Shown: piece by piece, positions 1 through 11,794 of the stretch
How positions within the stretch are numbered: the stretch's first letter is position 1
Layout of the letters: every line of letters starts with the position of its first letter
Assembly (NCBI GenBank): GCA_022747635.1
Contig: JAKTNV010000008.1
Span: forward strand, 696,501 to 760,500
DNA: 64,000 nt
Source of the DNA: Hetaerina americana
Taxonomy: Eukaryota; Arthropoda; Insecta; Odonata; Calopterygidae
Reading direction: 5' to 3'
Notes under the pieces: model-generated
Seen by the model: the letters and a program-made list of their open reading frames with translations, nothing else
Told to the model about the DNA's origin: nothing
Database searches by the model: none
Made by a program: the position numbers and the translations under genes

Positions 1-1165
1 ACAGTTAATGAATTCCTTCGGCTCAGTCTGATGCCCCCGCGCTCGTTGCCGTGGAAACGCGGAGAGATCAACAGGTGTCGGCCGTGCCTCCCTTTAAGGG
101 CCCCCGTCTTGCTGATCTCTCGCCTGACCTCCATTGAGCCTCATCAGGCGAGGCGTGATGGGGTCATTCGGGATTCAATCATGCAAAAGCGATCGAACGG
201 GTGGGTGGCTCAAACTTACTATCCGGGAGCGATTATGCCATCTACGTAATTGAGTCGAAGGTTATTCGTTTGCTACAGGGCCAACACTCGATACGGCCAA
301 CCGATCAATTCTGTAGGCTGCCCACGAACAACTGTGAAAATATATTGAAAAATTACTTAGCAGAGGATATTATTTATTTCTTTTTATAGACCTCGTTGCA
401 ATTCGGCAATTGTCCTGGTGGTGGCAACGGTCACTCTTACAATGCACATACATACATACATACATACATACTTAAACAAGAAGAACAAATATGAGACAAA
501 ATGCTCATATATTTATGCAATGACACTTATATGGAGATTATCAACCGCACCTTCACCATCACACAAGGACTAGGTTCACACCATACTTGCTGCAACGCTC
601 CGTCCATAATCACGCACTCTTCAATTTCATATTCCGTTCAAAATCACGCACCGTCACACTTCATTCACTTTTGCAATACAACTTCTCACGCCGTCCATAT
701 CACGTACAGAACAATATTTTAATAAGTAAAATTAGTATGATAATCACTGATCAATGAAGTCAATCACCGAGTGGATGCTTTACACTTTATCTTAAAACTC
801 CTAAAATTGGCTGGAAAGGGCTCAAACAAACCTCCAGGCAGCTGCTTCCATTCAACAATAGTTCTATTTAAAAAATAGTATTTGTTCGTATTTGTCTTTT
901 GCGTTCTTATTTTTATTTTAAAATTGTGGTCTTTTTTCCCTTGAAGTTTGGTTTTTTTTATCTCTTTCCATGAATGTTCATAATTTCCGGCTGTAGCGCG
1001 TACGTGGCCACGTTCACTGTCCATACGTGAACGGTGATAGCATGGTAGGAAATGATTACCATCGGATATATCTGAGAATACTGCTCAGATTTCAGCTTAG
1101 ACCTACCTACCTATTACCACCAATCATTTTGGCCTCCCAACTATCATTAGTTTTATAGTCCAAAT
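1..1165. other. Unassigned AT-rich DNA
   Basis: No convincing gene or named element. The open frames are short (at most 86 codons) and resemble no family I know. The only clear structure is the tetranucleotide repeat listed separately. Confidence 0.5.
445..471. repeat. (CATA)n microsatellite
   Basis: About six and a half uninterrupted copies of a CATA tetranucleotide. A simple repeat with no visible function. Confidence 0.9.
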
Positions 1166-1394
1166 ATCTAATGCTTATATTCTGTATAGTATCCGCCGTC
1201 ACTTTGTGGAAACGATTCATAATGAATAAGAATTACTTAATTTTTCCACACAAACTTTTATTTTTACGACCGGGTTTCGACGAGGATCGTCATCATCAGG
1301 TGTTGATGATGACGATCCTCGTCGAAACCCGGTCGTAAAAATAAAAGTTTGTGTGGAAAAATTAAGTAATTCTTATTCATCTAATGCTTATATT
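1166..1394. mobile_element. Palindromic Penelope-like 3'-end insertion with 16-bp target duplication
   Basis: A perfect inverted repeat has arms at 1222-1298 and 1304-1380 (77 bp each) around the 5-bp spacer GGTGT. The inserted segment (1182-1378) is flanked by the direct repeat ATCTAATGCTTATATT at 1166-1181 and 1379-1394, which looks like a target-site duplication. Each arm carries a GTCGAAACCCGGTCGTAAAA-type string that I associate with the ends of Penelope-like elements. On the minus strand CTGATGA, a 5-bp stem capped by TCC, GAAA and GTC follow in order, as in a hammerhead ribozyme core, but with one extra base and no clear helix I. A head-to-head duplicated PLE end is the best reading; a MITE is the alternative. 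Confidence 0.6.
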
Positions 1395-3254
1395 ATTAAG
1401 TCCATTGCTAACAGCTTAAGTTGAGCATCACGTAAGATAAACCGTTGTGCCATATGCTCCTCCGTATTAAATTCGTGTCCCCGCTGGCCTTCCTCTTTAA
1501 TAAAGGTGGGATGCTATGCTCTTAATACTTTTCGTTTTCAATAACCACTAAAATTAATTAGGCGTAATTTGAGGTCGTTTTTACTTATATGTGCGTGTGT
1601 TTGTAGTGGTGTGAAACGGTGCATGAAATGATGATGTTCGTCCGAAATCGGACGTTATTTATACTCTTGGGCTGAAAATTCTAACGTCGGATTTTAGGGA
1701 AACTCTAGGATACATGTATTGTTTGAAAGTAGACTATGGACAATGGTCATTCCGAGTAGGACTTGGTGTCATACTTTTTCTTCAACTTTTATATCCTTGA
1801 ACAGATACGTACAGATGCGCTGAAAACCCGTCTTGGGACCTCCTCCTAACGCTCCGTGGTGCCTTTTTTTAAAAAAAAGTCCCGATACGTGTTTCGGATC
1901 CTCAGTGAAATGAAAAATGTGCCCGTCGTCATATTGGGCGAGAGCCACCCAATAAGGACGAGTCCCAGAATGTTTTTTGTGCTGAACATTTCAAGACATA
2001 GACATTGTCAGATACGAATTACAGTGTTGTGCTTCGGTTAGATTGTGTGTCATTTCGCCACTACATGTTGTAATAAATGTTTCTCTCTTTCTCCCTTCCA
2101 GGTGAGTGTGACTTGTCTAATGACGGAAGTGAGATGTGGTGGCGTGATCCCTCCGCCCCCGCCGCCTTCGGACGAGAGGGGCGGACGAAGTGCTCTCCTT
2201 CGGCTCCATTTCTGATCAAACTGAAGGTGCCCTGACACATTTTTTTATTCCGCGCTATCAGCCGCGAATATCGACCGAATTCTCTTCAGTTCGTCATGAA
2301 TCGATTCGAGCAGAGCTCGCGTCCGATTCGACGAAGCCGAAAACCTTTTTGGTTTTTTTCCTTTATGTGAAAATTCTGAATCCGGGCACGTCTGACATAT
2401 CAAAAATGTTTAGCGACTACTGCAATCAATATTATCGGTTTATCTTGCAAAGTTCAAGAGAACGGTATTCGAACAATGATCCCATATGCATTCGATTGAA
2501 ATTTAAAAAAATGATATATCGCGACTTTTTCGAAGGGCCGTCGGATGTGAAGCTCCCTCATCAGTCTCCCGGGTGCCCAGTCCCCCCTCCCCCTGCTGTT
2601 GCTTAGGTTACTGATTCCCCTCTCAGCGATCTGCAATCCATTCCTTTCCTCACGGTCTATTTCAGCGTTTGCCAGTAGTTTTTCATGGAGTAACTCTAAC
2701 TCGTAACATTTCAGTACATGTACCATCAATGCCTAAAATGTTCAAATTACACCTTGTTGAGGAAAAAAGTACCGAATCACATTTTTTTAAACCAATTTAG
2801 CAATTCCAGATCCTGTTATTGTAAACCAGATGTCATGTGTACACTCAAATGTGACCCTCTGCACAGGGGGGCATGCGTGATCATTTGGGATGTCGGAGCT
2901 TAGATATCAGTGTCACATTGGTTGTGAGGACGGCAGATTCGTGGTTGTGCCTCTCGCCCAACCTCTTCGTCGCGCGTGGTTCGCTTGCCGCCGGTTGACA
3001 GACGCTGACTGGCCTCCCTCCTCCCGTCTTCCTCCCCCGCTGCCCCCGGCTGGAGCGGGGGCCGCAGACGATGCGCCGCTCTGTCAAGATTCGTGACTAC
3101 CACCTCCTTATCCCCGTTCCTCATAGCTACATGTTACTCACAATTTCACGTAAATTGCCCGCAAACGGAGTCGAATGCTGGTAATTAGTGGCACTGGACA
3201 TTTTACATGCAAAAATACGCTGTATGTGAATTTGATGGTTTCGTATTGCGCATA
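1395..3254. other. Unassigned DNA with a GC-rich patch near 3.0 kb
   Basis: No recognisable gene or transposon. The frame at 2190-2606 (138 codons) resembles nothing I know. The segment at about 2940-3080 is CpG-rich, which explains the overlapping open frames there on both strands. Confidence 0.4.
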
Positions 3255-3465
3255 GGGTCGTGTGCCGAGAATGGGGATCGGGATGGTGTGGTGGCTCGAG
3301 TGTCATAGCCTCCCTCCCCTCGTGGGGGGCCCGGCTTAGAATCCCGGAGGTGACGGCATTTTCCTTGGCATTGGGGTGCCACGTGGGGAGCATTTCCATT
3401 GGGGTGCACTGCCCTCTCGGATGGAACGTAAGCCTGAGGACTCTTTGGCGCCCATCTTTTTATTA
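3255..3465 (+). mobile_element. tRNA-derived SINE, family with conserved GGATGG-ACGT body (copy 1)
   Basis: The body string CTCGGATGGAACGTAAGCC, followed by a GGACTC-TTGGCGCC block, matches the copies at 34.2 and 56.6 kb. The 5' part (about 3285-3345) is a decayed tRNA-like head in which CCGGCTTAGAATCCCGG sits where the T-arm/B box should be. The copy is diverged and non-coding. It is a SINE because of the tRNA-like head and repetition in the window; I cannot name the family. Confidence 0.6.
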
Positions 3466-3469
3466 TGAG

Positions 3470-4055
3470 TTACTTGGGGCGACGCTGGGTTTCTCGACAG
3501 CCTTCTTTTACCTTTGCCCCAAGTCGCTAAAACCCTAAGTCACGCCTCTTGTAAAATCACCCAACTAACCCTAACCACACGAATTACTTCGGTTATCGCT
3601 CACCTCCTGTATTAAATACGTACACTAAGAGGACTTACTACCGAGAACTCGAACCGATTTGGGAAACGGGTATGGAACCGCACATTCTAACGAACCATTC
3701 CAGACTCCGTTCTGTATACCAATTTTGTGTGTTGTGTATTCGTTTTTTAGCATTTGGCGATCAATGCCGTTCACTATTCGCCCATAGATTACTGTGTCTT
3801 CGACTAGCAGTCATTATGTTGCTTTTTATTCACGAGGAGACCATACACGCATCATCAATGTAATTAAGAACAAGTTGAGGGCTTCTGATGCTCTCCTGAG
3901 GAACGTAAGATGCTACTGCTGCATAATTAGAGCCTCTGTCATTTATTAAAGCTTTCCCTACAAGTCTGTGATGGATGCATCGTTCCACAGTGGGCAACAT
4001 AGGCGTTGGTCCAGCAGCAACTATAGAAACATTGAGATGCATGGAATGCTCTCGA
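3470..4055. other. Unassigned DNA next to a CR1-like remnant
   Basis: No named feature. The minus-strand open frame at 3830-4042 could be a continuation of the adjoining CR1-like reverse transcriptase, but I see no diagnostic motif in it. Confidence 0.35.
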
Positions 4056-4059
4056 ATTT

Positions 4060-4460
4060 TGATTGGATGAACTGTAACTTGAGTGGGGTCAAAATGCTTA
4101 GATGTTGTGCGAGAAGAGTGGATTAGAAGTGGTGTGATATAGTGGAATAATGCCTTGCGCCACTGAATTTTCTGGTCTAAACCGTTGGCGAGTCGCGCGT
4201 CATCTGTCGATGTCCTTTTTGCTTTGTGAATAACTTTTTCGACTGAAAATAATCAAGGGTTGCCGCTAACGTGGGAGCTTAAGTCATAAATGAATAGCAA
4301 GAGGAGTAGGGGCCCCAGAACACTTCCCTGTGGCACTCCTGAAGTTAAGTCTGCCTCTAATGAACTCTACCCATCGGTGATTAATTTATGTTTACGGTGA
4401 GATAAGAGGTCCCTGATCGAGTTGGTGGCTTTCTCGTTGTTACCATCCTATAATCTCGGT
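4060..4460 (-). mobile_element. CR1/Jockey-like LINE reverse transcriptase remnant
   Basis: On the minus strand a frame near 4330 reads SGVPQGSVLGPLL, the palm motif of CR1/L2/Jockey-type reverse transcriptases. Upstream is a KHKLITDG stretch. About 45 codons downstream, STDDARLAN stands where the catalytic YADD/FADD box belongs, so the two aspartates survive but the flanking residues have drifted. The frame is broken by stops and shifts, and neither an endonuclease nor a 3' end is visible. It is a dead fragment of an element that originally copied its RNA at a nicked target. Confidence 0.7.
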
Positions 4461-4464
4461 CTGT

Positions 4465-4670
4465 CTCAATTTTTCGTTCGAGTCGACACTCGTGTTTCAC
4501 TATTGTCAGTGGCGTATTAATATCCGAAAATTCGCCCTCTCCGCAAATTTATTGACGTGATTAGTGGGTCACGCAACCTACCAAGCTCGAAAAGTTAATT
4601 ACTCATTATTCACTTCTTAAAAACCGCCTCATGTGTTATTATGCATGATGGAATGTGTCGTCAAATTGGT
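4465..4670. other. Short unassigned spacer
   Basis: AT-rich sequence between the CR1 remnant and a mariner; nothing recognised. Confidence 0.4.
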
Positions 4671-4673
4671 CTG

Positions 4674-5425
4674 TTAATAGGCATCAGTCGGTACGGCTAG
4701 CGAAGAGTCGCCGATGTGTTTCGTGATTGATCGTGCGAAATGTGGAACTGTAATCCTCTGATCTGGCTTTTTAGTTTTTTCGTCGTTTCTTGCTTCGTTG
4801 TGTCCACATCTTCCCAGTGATGTCCCTTCATTACATTTTTGCATTTTGGAAATAGGAGAAACTCGCAGGGAGCGAGACCTGGCGAATAAGGAGGATGATC
4901 TCAAGGATTCTGATTGAATTTTTTGCCAGAGACTGGCGAACAATCAATGCTGAATGTTCTGGTGCATTGTCATGGTGAAGGATCCATCCATTAATCACGT
5001 ACGGTTAAAATAGTGTTCCCTGTTCATTATCCTAAATTCAGTTCATCAGCTATCATTCGGACAGTTTTTCGACGATCGGTAAGGACAAGGGACCGCACAC
5101 GATCAATGTTGTCGTCAACACACGTGATTTAAGGTCGCCCCAGCCTTGCATCATCCGTGGCGCCTTGTCGGCCATCTTTAAAATGCTTAATCCACTTGAA
5201 AACGGATGTTTTCTTCAGAGCATTATCACCGCAAACAGCAGTCAACATTTCAGTGATTTCTTGATCACTTTTAGAACATTTCACTTCAAAACTTGATGTC
5301 GATTCATTGCTCCGTGATTTCGTCAATTTCCATTTTCGACGAACAGTACAAAAAAGGACAACAGAAAGTAACATAACAGGCACCATACGCACAGCTCGAC
5401 GATCCGCCAGGCACAGACGGCTCAT
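4674..5425 (-). mobile_element. mariner transposase pseudogene (A)
   Basis: The N-terminal part (5425-5129) contains a mariner helix-turn-helix segment reading AVCGDNALKKTSVFKWIKHF and a GRQGATDDARLGRP linker. After a deletion, the region around 4985-4940 reads LHHDNAPEHSA, the conserved block carrying the second catalytic aspartate of the DD34D triad. The C-terminal part (4943-4674) has drifted but keeps a KMQKCNEG..LGRCGHNEA stretch parallel to element F. The segment holding the first catalytic Asp is missing, so no active enzyme can be made. mariner transposases cut and paste their element at TA sites. This copy is the same subfamily as F at 35.3-36.1 kb and retains the His-His-Asp-Asn that F has lost. 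Confidence 0.8.
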
Positions 5426-5429
5426 TGGC

Positions 5430-7435
5430 TCTCAGGTAACTAGCACCGCTAGTGGGCGGGGCTATAGTCCGCGTCATGGCCGCCAGATTGCACCAGTTCG
5501 CGTATTTATTTCACCGACTACGTGCATGCATAATGTTATCACTTGATTTGAGTGTTAAATGGATAATTTCTTGTCAAATAAAAATTAGTAATAATTATTT
5601 TGCTATTCTAGGACTTGATTCTTTTGGGACGGTATCCAAAGTATGTGGTAGTCCATTATTCCTAGGTCATTTTTATTCACCCAGTAAAATTATATATTTA
5701 TATTTGGAACTCGAGTACGACATGATGATATATGCTAATAATCCAACTAAGATGAAAATGTCTTTATTTATTGATCTAACGAGCTAAAATTCGAATAGCT
5801 TCTAATGTATACGTTTGAACGATTATAATTAATGTCATGCTTATAATTGTTCAAATGGAGCCGCGCCAAGAATGTTAACGTTTAACATTTCTGGAAAGCC
5901 ATTTAAATTTTATAAAAAAAGTTGGTTATTTAGTATGTAGTATTGTCGTTGAAGTTATTTTTCTTTTCCTGGGAAAACTGGTTACCTCTCTAGAATGTGA
6001 AATATAACATTTTCTGAACTTTCCTCAAAAACTAGGGTTTCAGAAATGGTGGGGGGCTTCAGCTATTGGTACATATATATTCCTACAATGTAGTGTGCGT
6101 AGTTATTCCCTTCCAGCAGCGTCGCGCTCCTACAGGGCACGGATCGCGTGGCATTGCCGCCTGCAGGTGCGCACTATTTAAGGCCAACACGATAAAAACA
6201 GCTGGGCTGCACACGATAGAAATTGCGAATGTTGAATGAACATAACTCTGAATCTATTCCCATTGAAATGTTGCCTCTTCCCAACCCGCGTCAAGCAAAC
6301 CTACTGGTGGCAATTATTTATTTAACCTCATTGTGAAATAAAAGAATTTCATTGAGAACGGATTCAGAGCTGTTTTCGTTCAATAGGGAGGAATGCTGTT
6401 GTTCCCACTGGACTAAAATTGTGTTCGCAAACAGCCGCTGCTGGCCGCGTGTTCATTAATGTCCATGAGATTGTGACCCTTGACGCGTTGAGTTGATCCT
6501 CATGAAGGGGTCGTCATCACCTTTCCCCTCCGAACACGATTCCCTTTCTCAACCACATGATTTTGTCCTTTTGAATAAGATGCCCGGACTCTCTAAGCCG
6601 TAAGGCGGCACACGCGGAATAGGGGCTCGGACCCTCGACTTTTTTGGTATCCTGTTTGTTATATTGTGTGAATTGTACTCGGTTAATGCCTAGTCACGGG
6701 TTAACTCTAGTGGCGGCTATCAAAACCAAACATCGGGTCGATTACTGTGGCGATCATGATAAGAGTCGAACGAATCAATTTGATTTGTGGAATGTTCCGA
6801 AAGTCTCGGGTAGTTTCCCGCAATGGCGCTTCTGATTAAATGTCTAAAAGAGAAAGCCGCCCAGTACTAAGTACGACATCAATTTAGGATTTGGGGGCAC
6901 AACCCTGTGTGCATCGCTGCGTACTAGCGCAGATCATTTTATCTCCCGCGGTGCTATTCTCTATCGCCCGTGTCCGCCTCGTCTACGCGCGGCGGATGAA
7001 GACAATGCAACCATTTCACGCACGTTGCCTCGCCCCCCACCCTCAATTGGGGAGGCCTTTGTCTCATCCCAGTAACGGGAAAGTTGCTGTTATCCCAGGG
7101 GGACCTCCCCCCGCCTTCCTTCGACAAAGGTTCGGACCCGGGAAGCGGGAAGGGGGCAGACGAAAGAGAGAGAGAGAGAGCTGAGACGACCCGGAAATCA
7201 CTCAGCGGTAGTTCTCGTGATTTTCCCCCAATTCGCGTGAATGACCGAGTCCATGCTAGGGAATTAGTGCGGGTTGTAAAAAATGGACCCGCACTTAATA
7301 GGTTTGGGCTTCGGGGAAACGTACGCTTTCTCTGTTATTGCATCAAACTAAGAGGGTGCGCTGAAATGTAATGCACTTATGTTTGTAGAGCGCGAACAAA
7401 AGCAAATAGTAAGATCGGGGAAAAAGTACATTTAA
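5430..7435. other. Unassigned DNA, 2 kb
   Basis: No gene or named repeat recognised. A GA-rich run at about 7157-7182 is the only low-complexity sequence. Open frames such as 6891-7184 lie in GC-rich stretches and look like chance. Confidence 0.4.
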
Positions 7436-7439
7436 GTAC

Positions 7440-8322
7440 AATTCATAAGTTTCACAATCATATATTTACTTTTCAACATAGTCACCGTTTAGGCTAACAC
7501 ATTATTCCCGACGTGTAACAAGTTTTTTCATTACATCCCTGAAAAATTTTTCCGGCTTTTCTCGAATCCAGGACTTGGCAGCTGCCTTCACCTCATCGTC
7601 CGAGGTGTAATGATTACCCATGAGGTCTCTCTTGAGTTGGGGAAAAATCGGGGAAATAAGGAGGGTGTGGAATCGATTCAAATTTCAGGTTTCGCATAGC
7701 CTGTCCAGTTGCGCGCGAGGTGTGTGGACGAGCGTTGTCATGTTGCAAGATTATTGGCGCCAGGCTGCCTTTAACACGACAAACTTTGCTCCTTGGATAT
7801 TCAAATATGGTTAGCGATACGCTTTTGAGTGATTTGCCGGTCATTTTGAATCAAATCTTCGACGAGTTTGCTCTGTTTATCGTCTGTGGCAGTCATCGGA
7901 CGCCCACTGCGTGTTTCATCAACAGTAATGGCTTTTGCAGGCTCGCAACCACGTAATTTTACTACCCATAAATTTACAGTACACCTATCAACAGCATCGT
8001 CACCATAAGCAGCCTTTAAACGGCAATGGATCTCAGTAGAAGTCACTTTTTCATCAGCTAAAAATTCGATAACTGCACGTTGTTCAACACGTGTTGACAT
8101 GGCACTAGAACACGTCTCCATACTTCCGTTTCTCAAAATACACTGGATGAATGTAACGACCTCAAACCTGCGTATGCGTGTTGAGGTGGAATTTTACTTC
8201 CACATGCCCTCAGGAGGGCTTCAGAAGGTTATTTTATTAGTGGTCTACAAGCATTTGTGCATTAGTTTCCAGCCTACCCTCGTACGAAATTCAATTGCAT
8301 TACTTTTGGAACATACCCTGTA
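7440..8322 (-). mobile_element. mariner transposon remnant (B) with 5' terminal repeat
   Basis: The 5' end on the minus strand is the terminal string TACAGGGTATGTTCCAAAAG (8322 downward), next to TA, as expected for mariner. The transposase start, with an EFLADEKVTSTEI..YGDDAVDR helix-turn-helix region, lies at 8136-7801. An internal deletion removes the first catalytic Asp region. The next segment (about 7800-7614) has IILQHDNARPHTS and PHPPYFPDFSP, which hold the second and third DDD motif positions. The C-terminus (about 7600-7450) reads DEVKAAAKSW and then LNGDYVEK, the usual mariner ending. Stops and deletions make it dead. Its terminal repeat closely matches element D at 18.18 kb. Confidence 0.85.
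8197..8284. repeat. Single arm of the foldback MITE family
   Basis: This 88-bp stretch, just inside the terminal repeat of mariner B, matches the right arm of the palindromic MITE at 27.19-27.37 kb. Shared blocks are ACTTCCACATGCC, GTGGTCTACAAGCAT, GTGCATTAGTTT and CCTACCCTCGTA. It is either part of the mariner 5' leader, from which the MITE derives, or a half-MITE inserted there. Confidence 0.65.
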
Positions 8323-8324
8323 TA

Positions 8325-8985
8325 ATAGGGCCCTTAGTCTTTTAATTATACTCTTAACAGCTTAAGCTCTCACGTTAGCTGAAATCTTCCGAGTATTTGT
8401 CGACAACATTAAAAAAATAAAGAGCGCAACATATAGCAGACTGTCTTTAAACAATTTAGACCAGTTATCCGAGTTTCCCCATGTTTACTACAACTGTTTA
8501 ACTCCGATGTGATGAAATGTTATTGCGCGTCTACGTTATTGGCCAATTGGACGCCCGCGTCTTTCGTTGTTGCACTCCTTTCAAGAAATTTCTTGCTTAC
8601 TCGGTGACTTACTGAGATCAGGGCGTCCAAGGGTTGGACAGATTGTTTTTTTAGGTGAGGGTAGAGCTTACCTCGACGTCTGTAGTCGCTGGTAATTCAC
8701 TGATTAGGGTAGTGAGGGTGGGGTGGCCTATCCTTCCCCATCAATATCTGTGATCCGAAAATCACTCGCCAATGTTGGCATTGGGGATGCTCGGAGACTT
8801 CACCCGGATTCCAACTCGAGCTCTGAGCTCAGTAGCCGAATAATTTACCGAGTAAACAGCCAACCAAGACTCTCCCCCTTAAGACAAGTCCAACTGAAAA
8901 TGATGCAGCGTAGCTTAACCGTTGATATGCGGGCGAAAACTGCACTCCAGGAGGGGAAGTTCAAAATAGAGGGAACCTACATATA
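8325..8985. other. Unassigned DNA between two mariners
   Basis: No coding or repeat signal recognised. Confidence 0.4.
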
Positions 8986-9089
8986 GTATCTACTTACTAC
9001 TACTACCTTCCAATAGAATGAGATGTTCCCTTTAAAAGCCTGTGGTTGGCGCTGGATAACTATGTCCCCTGACTTCAGCATTTGAGAGT

Positions 9090-9460
9090 GTACTACGAGC
9101 AACACCTGAAGAATCCCTTTTGGATCCATTGTTTGGATTGTTCTTTTGTTACGGGTTTGAAGCAATGGAGCCATGTTTCATCCATAGTTATGAAACTGCG
9201 CAAAAATTCCGCTTTGTTGCTGTCAACCTTTGCTAAACACTTAATCAAAACATCTTCACGGCACTGGTTTTGCTTGAGTGCGAGCCAACGCGGCACCCAT
9301 CTTGCGCAAAGCTTTCTCGTGTCCAAATGTTCAGTTAATATGCGATATACCGCACTTTTTGAAATGCCTGCTCTGTCTGCTAGCTCGTGTAGTTTCAGTC
9401 GACGATCATCCAGTATCACTTCGTGGATTTTCTTCACTGTTTCTGAAGTCGTCACCTCAT
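9090..9460 (-). mobile_element. mariner transposase fragment (C)
   Basis: One clean minus-strand frame of 120 codons. The first part (VILDDRRLKLHELADRAG then ISKSAVYRILTEHL) is the second helix-turn-helix of the mariner paired-type DNA-binding domain. RKLCARWVPRWL matches the conserved WVPHxL linker. FITMDETWLH holds the first catalytic Asp of DD34D. The frame is lost after KQWIQKG, so the other two acidic residues are absent. The family is distinct from A and B by linker sequence. No terminal inverted repeat was found. Confidence 0.85.
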
Positions 9461-9464
9461 TGGA

Positions 9465-10165
9465 AGAGGTCCCAGAGTGTCGTCTTCAAACTTGAAACAT
9501 TCGTTTTAGATTACATACTTCCTAATACAGTGATATTTTTCAAGCAACTACCGTCATCTCTAGGTCAGGCAGGTGCTTCTGGGCCTTCCCATATAGTCCA
9601 CTGCTCCATCTAATCGCTGGTCCTAGACATGCTCTTCATTTTCCCTCCTCACTTCTATTCTTAAGTTCCCCTCCCTCCTGCCTGTTTCATTGGTGGTGTA
9701 ATCTGTACTCTAATCAGATCGAGAGATTAAATTGGGGCCTGGAGAGGTTTGAGACGTCACTCGCTAATCGAGGCGAAGAAGAATAGCGCGCGGCGTGGTA
9801 TCGTCAGACACTTATCAGCTGCTCAGCTCCGGCAGCACGCCGCCCTCACGTGAGCCATCCAAGGAGGCTTGTCACTCCAAAACTTGCGGTCGAGTGTTGT
9901 CGGAGAGTTCTTCGCGTCCATCCTTCCGCAGAGGAAAGAGAGCTTTTCTTTTCTTCCCGTGATCGGTTTGCTGAAGTAGCCTTCGATCGATGTTCGTTGC
10001 GACCTCTTCATCCTTAATTGTGGAATCAAGGAAAGAGACTGAATGCTACTGCCTCTCCTTTAGATCCTGCCTTGTAACTTTCACGTTCACCTTTCCTCAT
10101 TTGGATCCCTAGCTTGATCGGTAGTGACTTCGTAGTTTCCGCTGGCACAAATGAGCCTGCGGCAC
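9465..10165. other. Unassigned DNA
   Basis: No gene or element recognised. Confidence 0.4.
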
Positions 10166-10169
10166 TCTA

Positions 10170-10775
10170 GCCCTCATTGTCCCCGCGGCTTTTTCCCGAA
10201 ACACCCTGCCAGATCACTCACGACCCCTCGGCGGACTATTTGAGCTTCGTTCAACTCCTTGTGGGCACTGGCGTTCAGTTCGTCTCTTTGTCGTTCCTCG
10301 GCCGTCGTCAGCTTTGGCGCCTGCCCTAGGCAGCGATTAGCTCCTAAATCAGCACAGGCATTGGCGCGCGGTGTTCGCGAGGACTCCAACTACCTCCCTG
10401 CTGCTCCAGACCTGTGGAGTTCCATCGAGACCGTGTGCTGGAGTGACCCCCCCTCATTCGTGTTGTGTATGTCGGGCGCCCGGAGTGTCGTCCCTGGGCG
10501 TCGCCGGCCGTGCTGGGTAGTTCTGCCTCCCGAGGTGCGGAGTGGACGGGGTGGGCAGGCGCGGACGTCTGATGGATGTGGGTGCCCAGGGATCTGGGTG
10601 GCGGCGCGTGGTGGCCGCTGGGCACAGGAGCGCTTCGTTTATCGAAGCCGTCCAGCGCAGGATCCGACTCCTGGGTGGAGAGGCCGTGGCCTTCCTCGGA
10701 GGGCTCCTGGTGTAAGTTCCTGTTCCTCTTCCATTTCCTCGACCTCATGCCCTGACACATGCTATGATGGGGCGA
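10170..10775. other. CpG-rich region with overlapping open frames
   Basis: GC-rich, CpG-dense sequence with long open frames on both strands at once: plus 10259-10807 (182 codons) and minus 10344-10868 (174 codons). Both-strand openness is expected when stop codons are rare through base composition, so neither frame is called a gene. Neither resembles a known family. It could be a CpG-island promoter or the 5' region of a LINE. Confidence 0.3.
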
Positions 10776-11274
10776 TTGTGTTGGCTGCGGGTCACACGAT
10801 CCTTTGATTATTGAGCAATCATAATTTGTTGGGCGCCTGCGCGTAGAAGATATACGAGCAGGTGGCACTAATCTTCGACACGATGAAAAAATCGAATTTG
10901 AAATGTAATCGTACTATATCTCTTTATTTTATGATTAAGGTGATATAATCGGCTGATTCAATGGTTGCCGTGACAATATTTTCGTCTTTTGTTCGAGAAG
11001 GTTACTAGGGTGTGACCTGAAACTCCTGCCGTTGTTTTGGTCTCGTTCCATCCCTTGGTGACTGAAATGGCTCCAACCTAGTTTCTCCTGCAGCATTTCT
11101 GCTACACTGCGACTTAGTTTTTTAGTCACAAGTTTTGTAAGTCGACTTGTCTCATAACATCATCTTGTTTCTCATCCAGAGTTTTTGTTGTTGGATTAAA
11201 TATGCCTGTATAATATATCCAACATGTCGTCGTTCATTTGAGCATATTTATGAAACATCTCATTTTTCGTTAAC

Positions 11275-11327
11275 TACATCTACACAATACCCCGCAAGCC
11301 GTATCAAGGACGTGTGGCAAGGGGCTG
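11275..11327 (+). repeat. Dispersed hairpin motif, copy 1
   Basis: TACATCTACACAATACCCCG followed by CAAGCCG and GTGTGGCAAGGGG. Member of a short family whose best copy is at 33.27 kb. The potential stem is imperfect here. Similarity to copy 2 continues a little further (GTCACCAGC). Confidence 0.6.
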
Positions 11328-11732
11328 CAGGTCACCAGCTATTCTACGTGTACTCCTTCCGTTTCCTAATGCACCTGGCACCCTGCGATCCACACAATAA
11401 CCGCGTGGAAAGTGGGCGACCGAACACCACTCATGCAACATGCCTACACATATAACGAGTATCTCATGGTTAGCGGCTGTTGCTGTGCTTACAGAAAGAG
11501 GACAAGAAGAAAGTACGTTAAAAGAGGGCAGGCGACAGACACATGCAATTCAGGCACTTATTACCGGTTAGTATTCTACGCATTCCGAACGTATATTTGT
11601 CTGGGGAGCAAATATTACATGCCCAACTTATACTCGTCTTGAGGCCGTTGTCTGAAAGGTTTTTTGCGTGTTCAATTGTAAAGAATTATGGGTTTTACAA
11701 CTAATTCATTGCCCTTCCTTCGAACACTATTG

Positions 11733-11794
11733 TGCATCTACGCAGTACACTAGAAACCGACACAAGGGCGTGTGGCGGGGGGTGTAATGTCACC
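11733..11794 (+). repeat. Dispersed hairpin motif, copy 2
   Basis: GCATCTACGCAGTACACTAG, then CAAGGGCGTGTGGCGGGGGG, then TGTAATGTCACCAGC. The 3' half is well preserved, the 5' half diverged. It shares the GTCACCAGC tail with copy 1, so the repeat unit may be longer than the hairpin. Confidence 0.6.

Noticed and set aside
10259..10868. Coding genes in the 10.2-10.9 kb CpG-rich region
   Set aside because: Frames are open on both strands simultaneously, as expected from composition; no recognisable domain.
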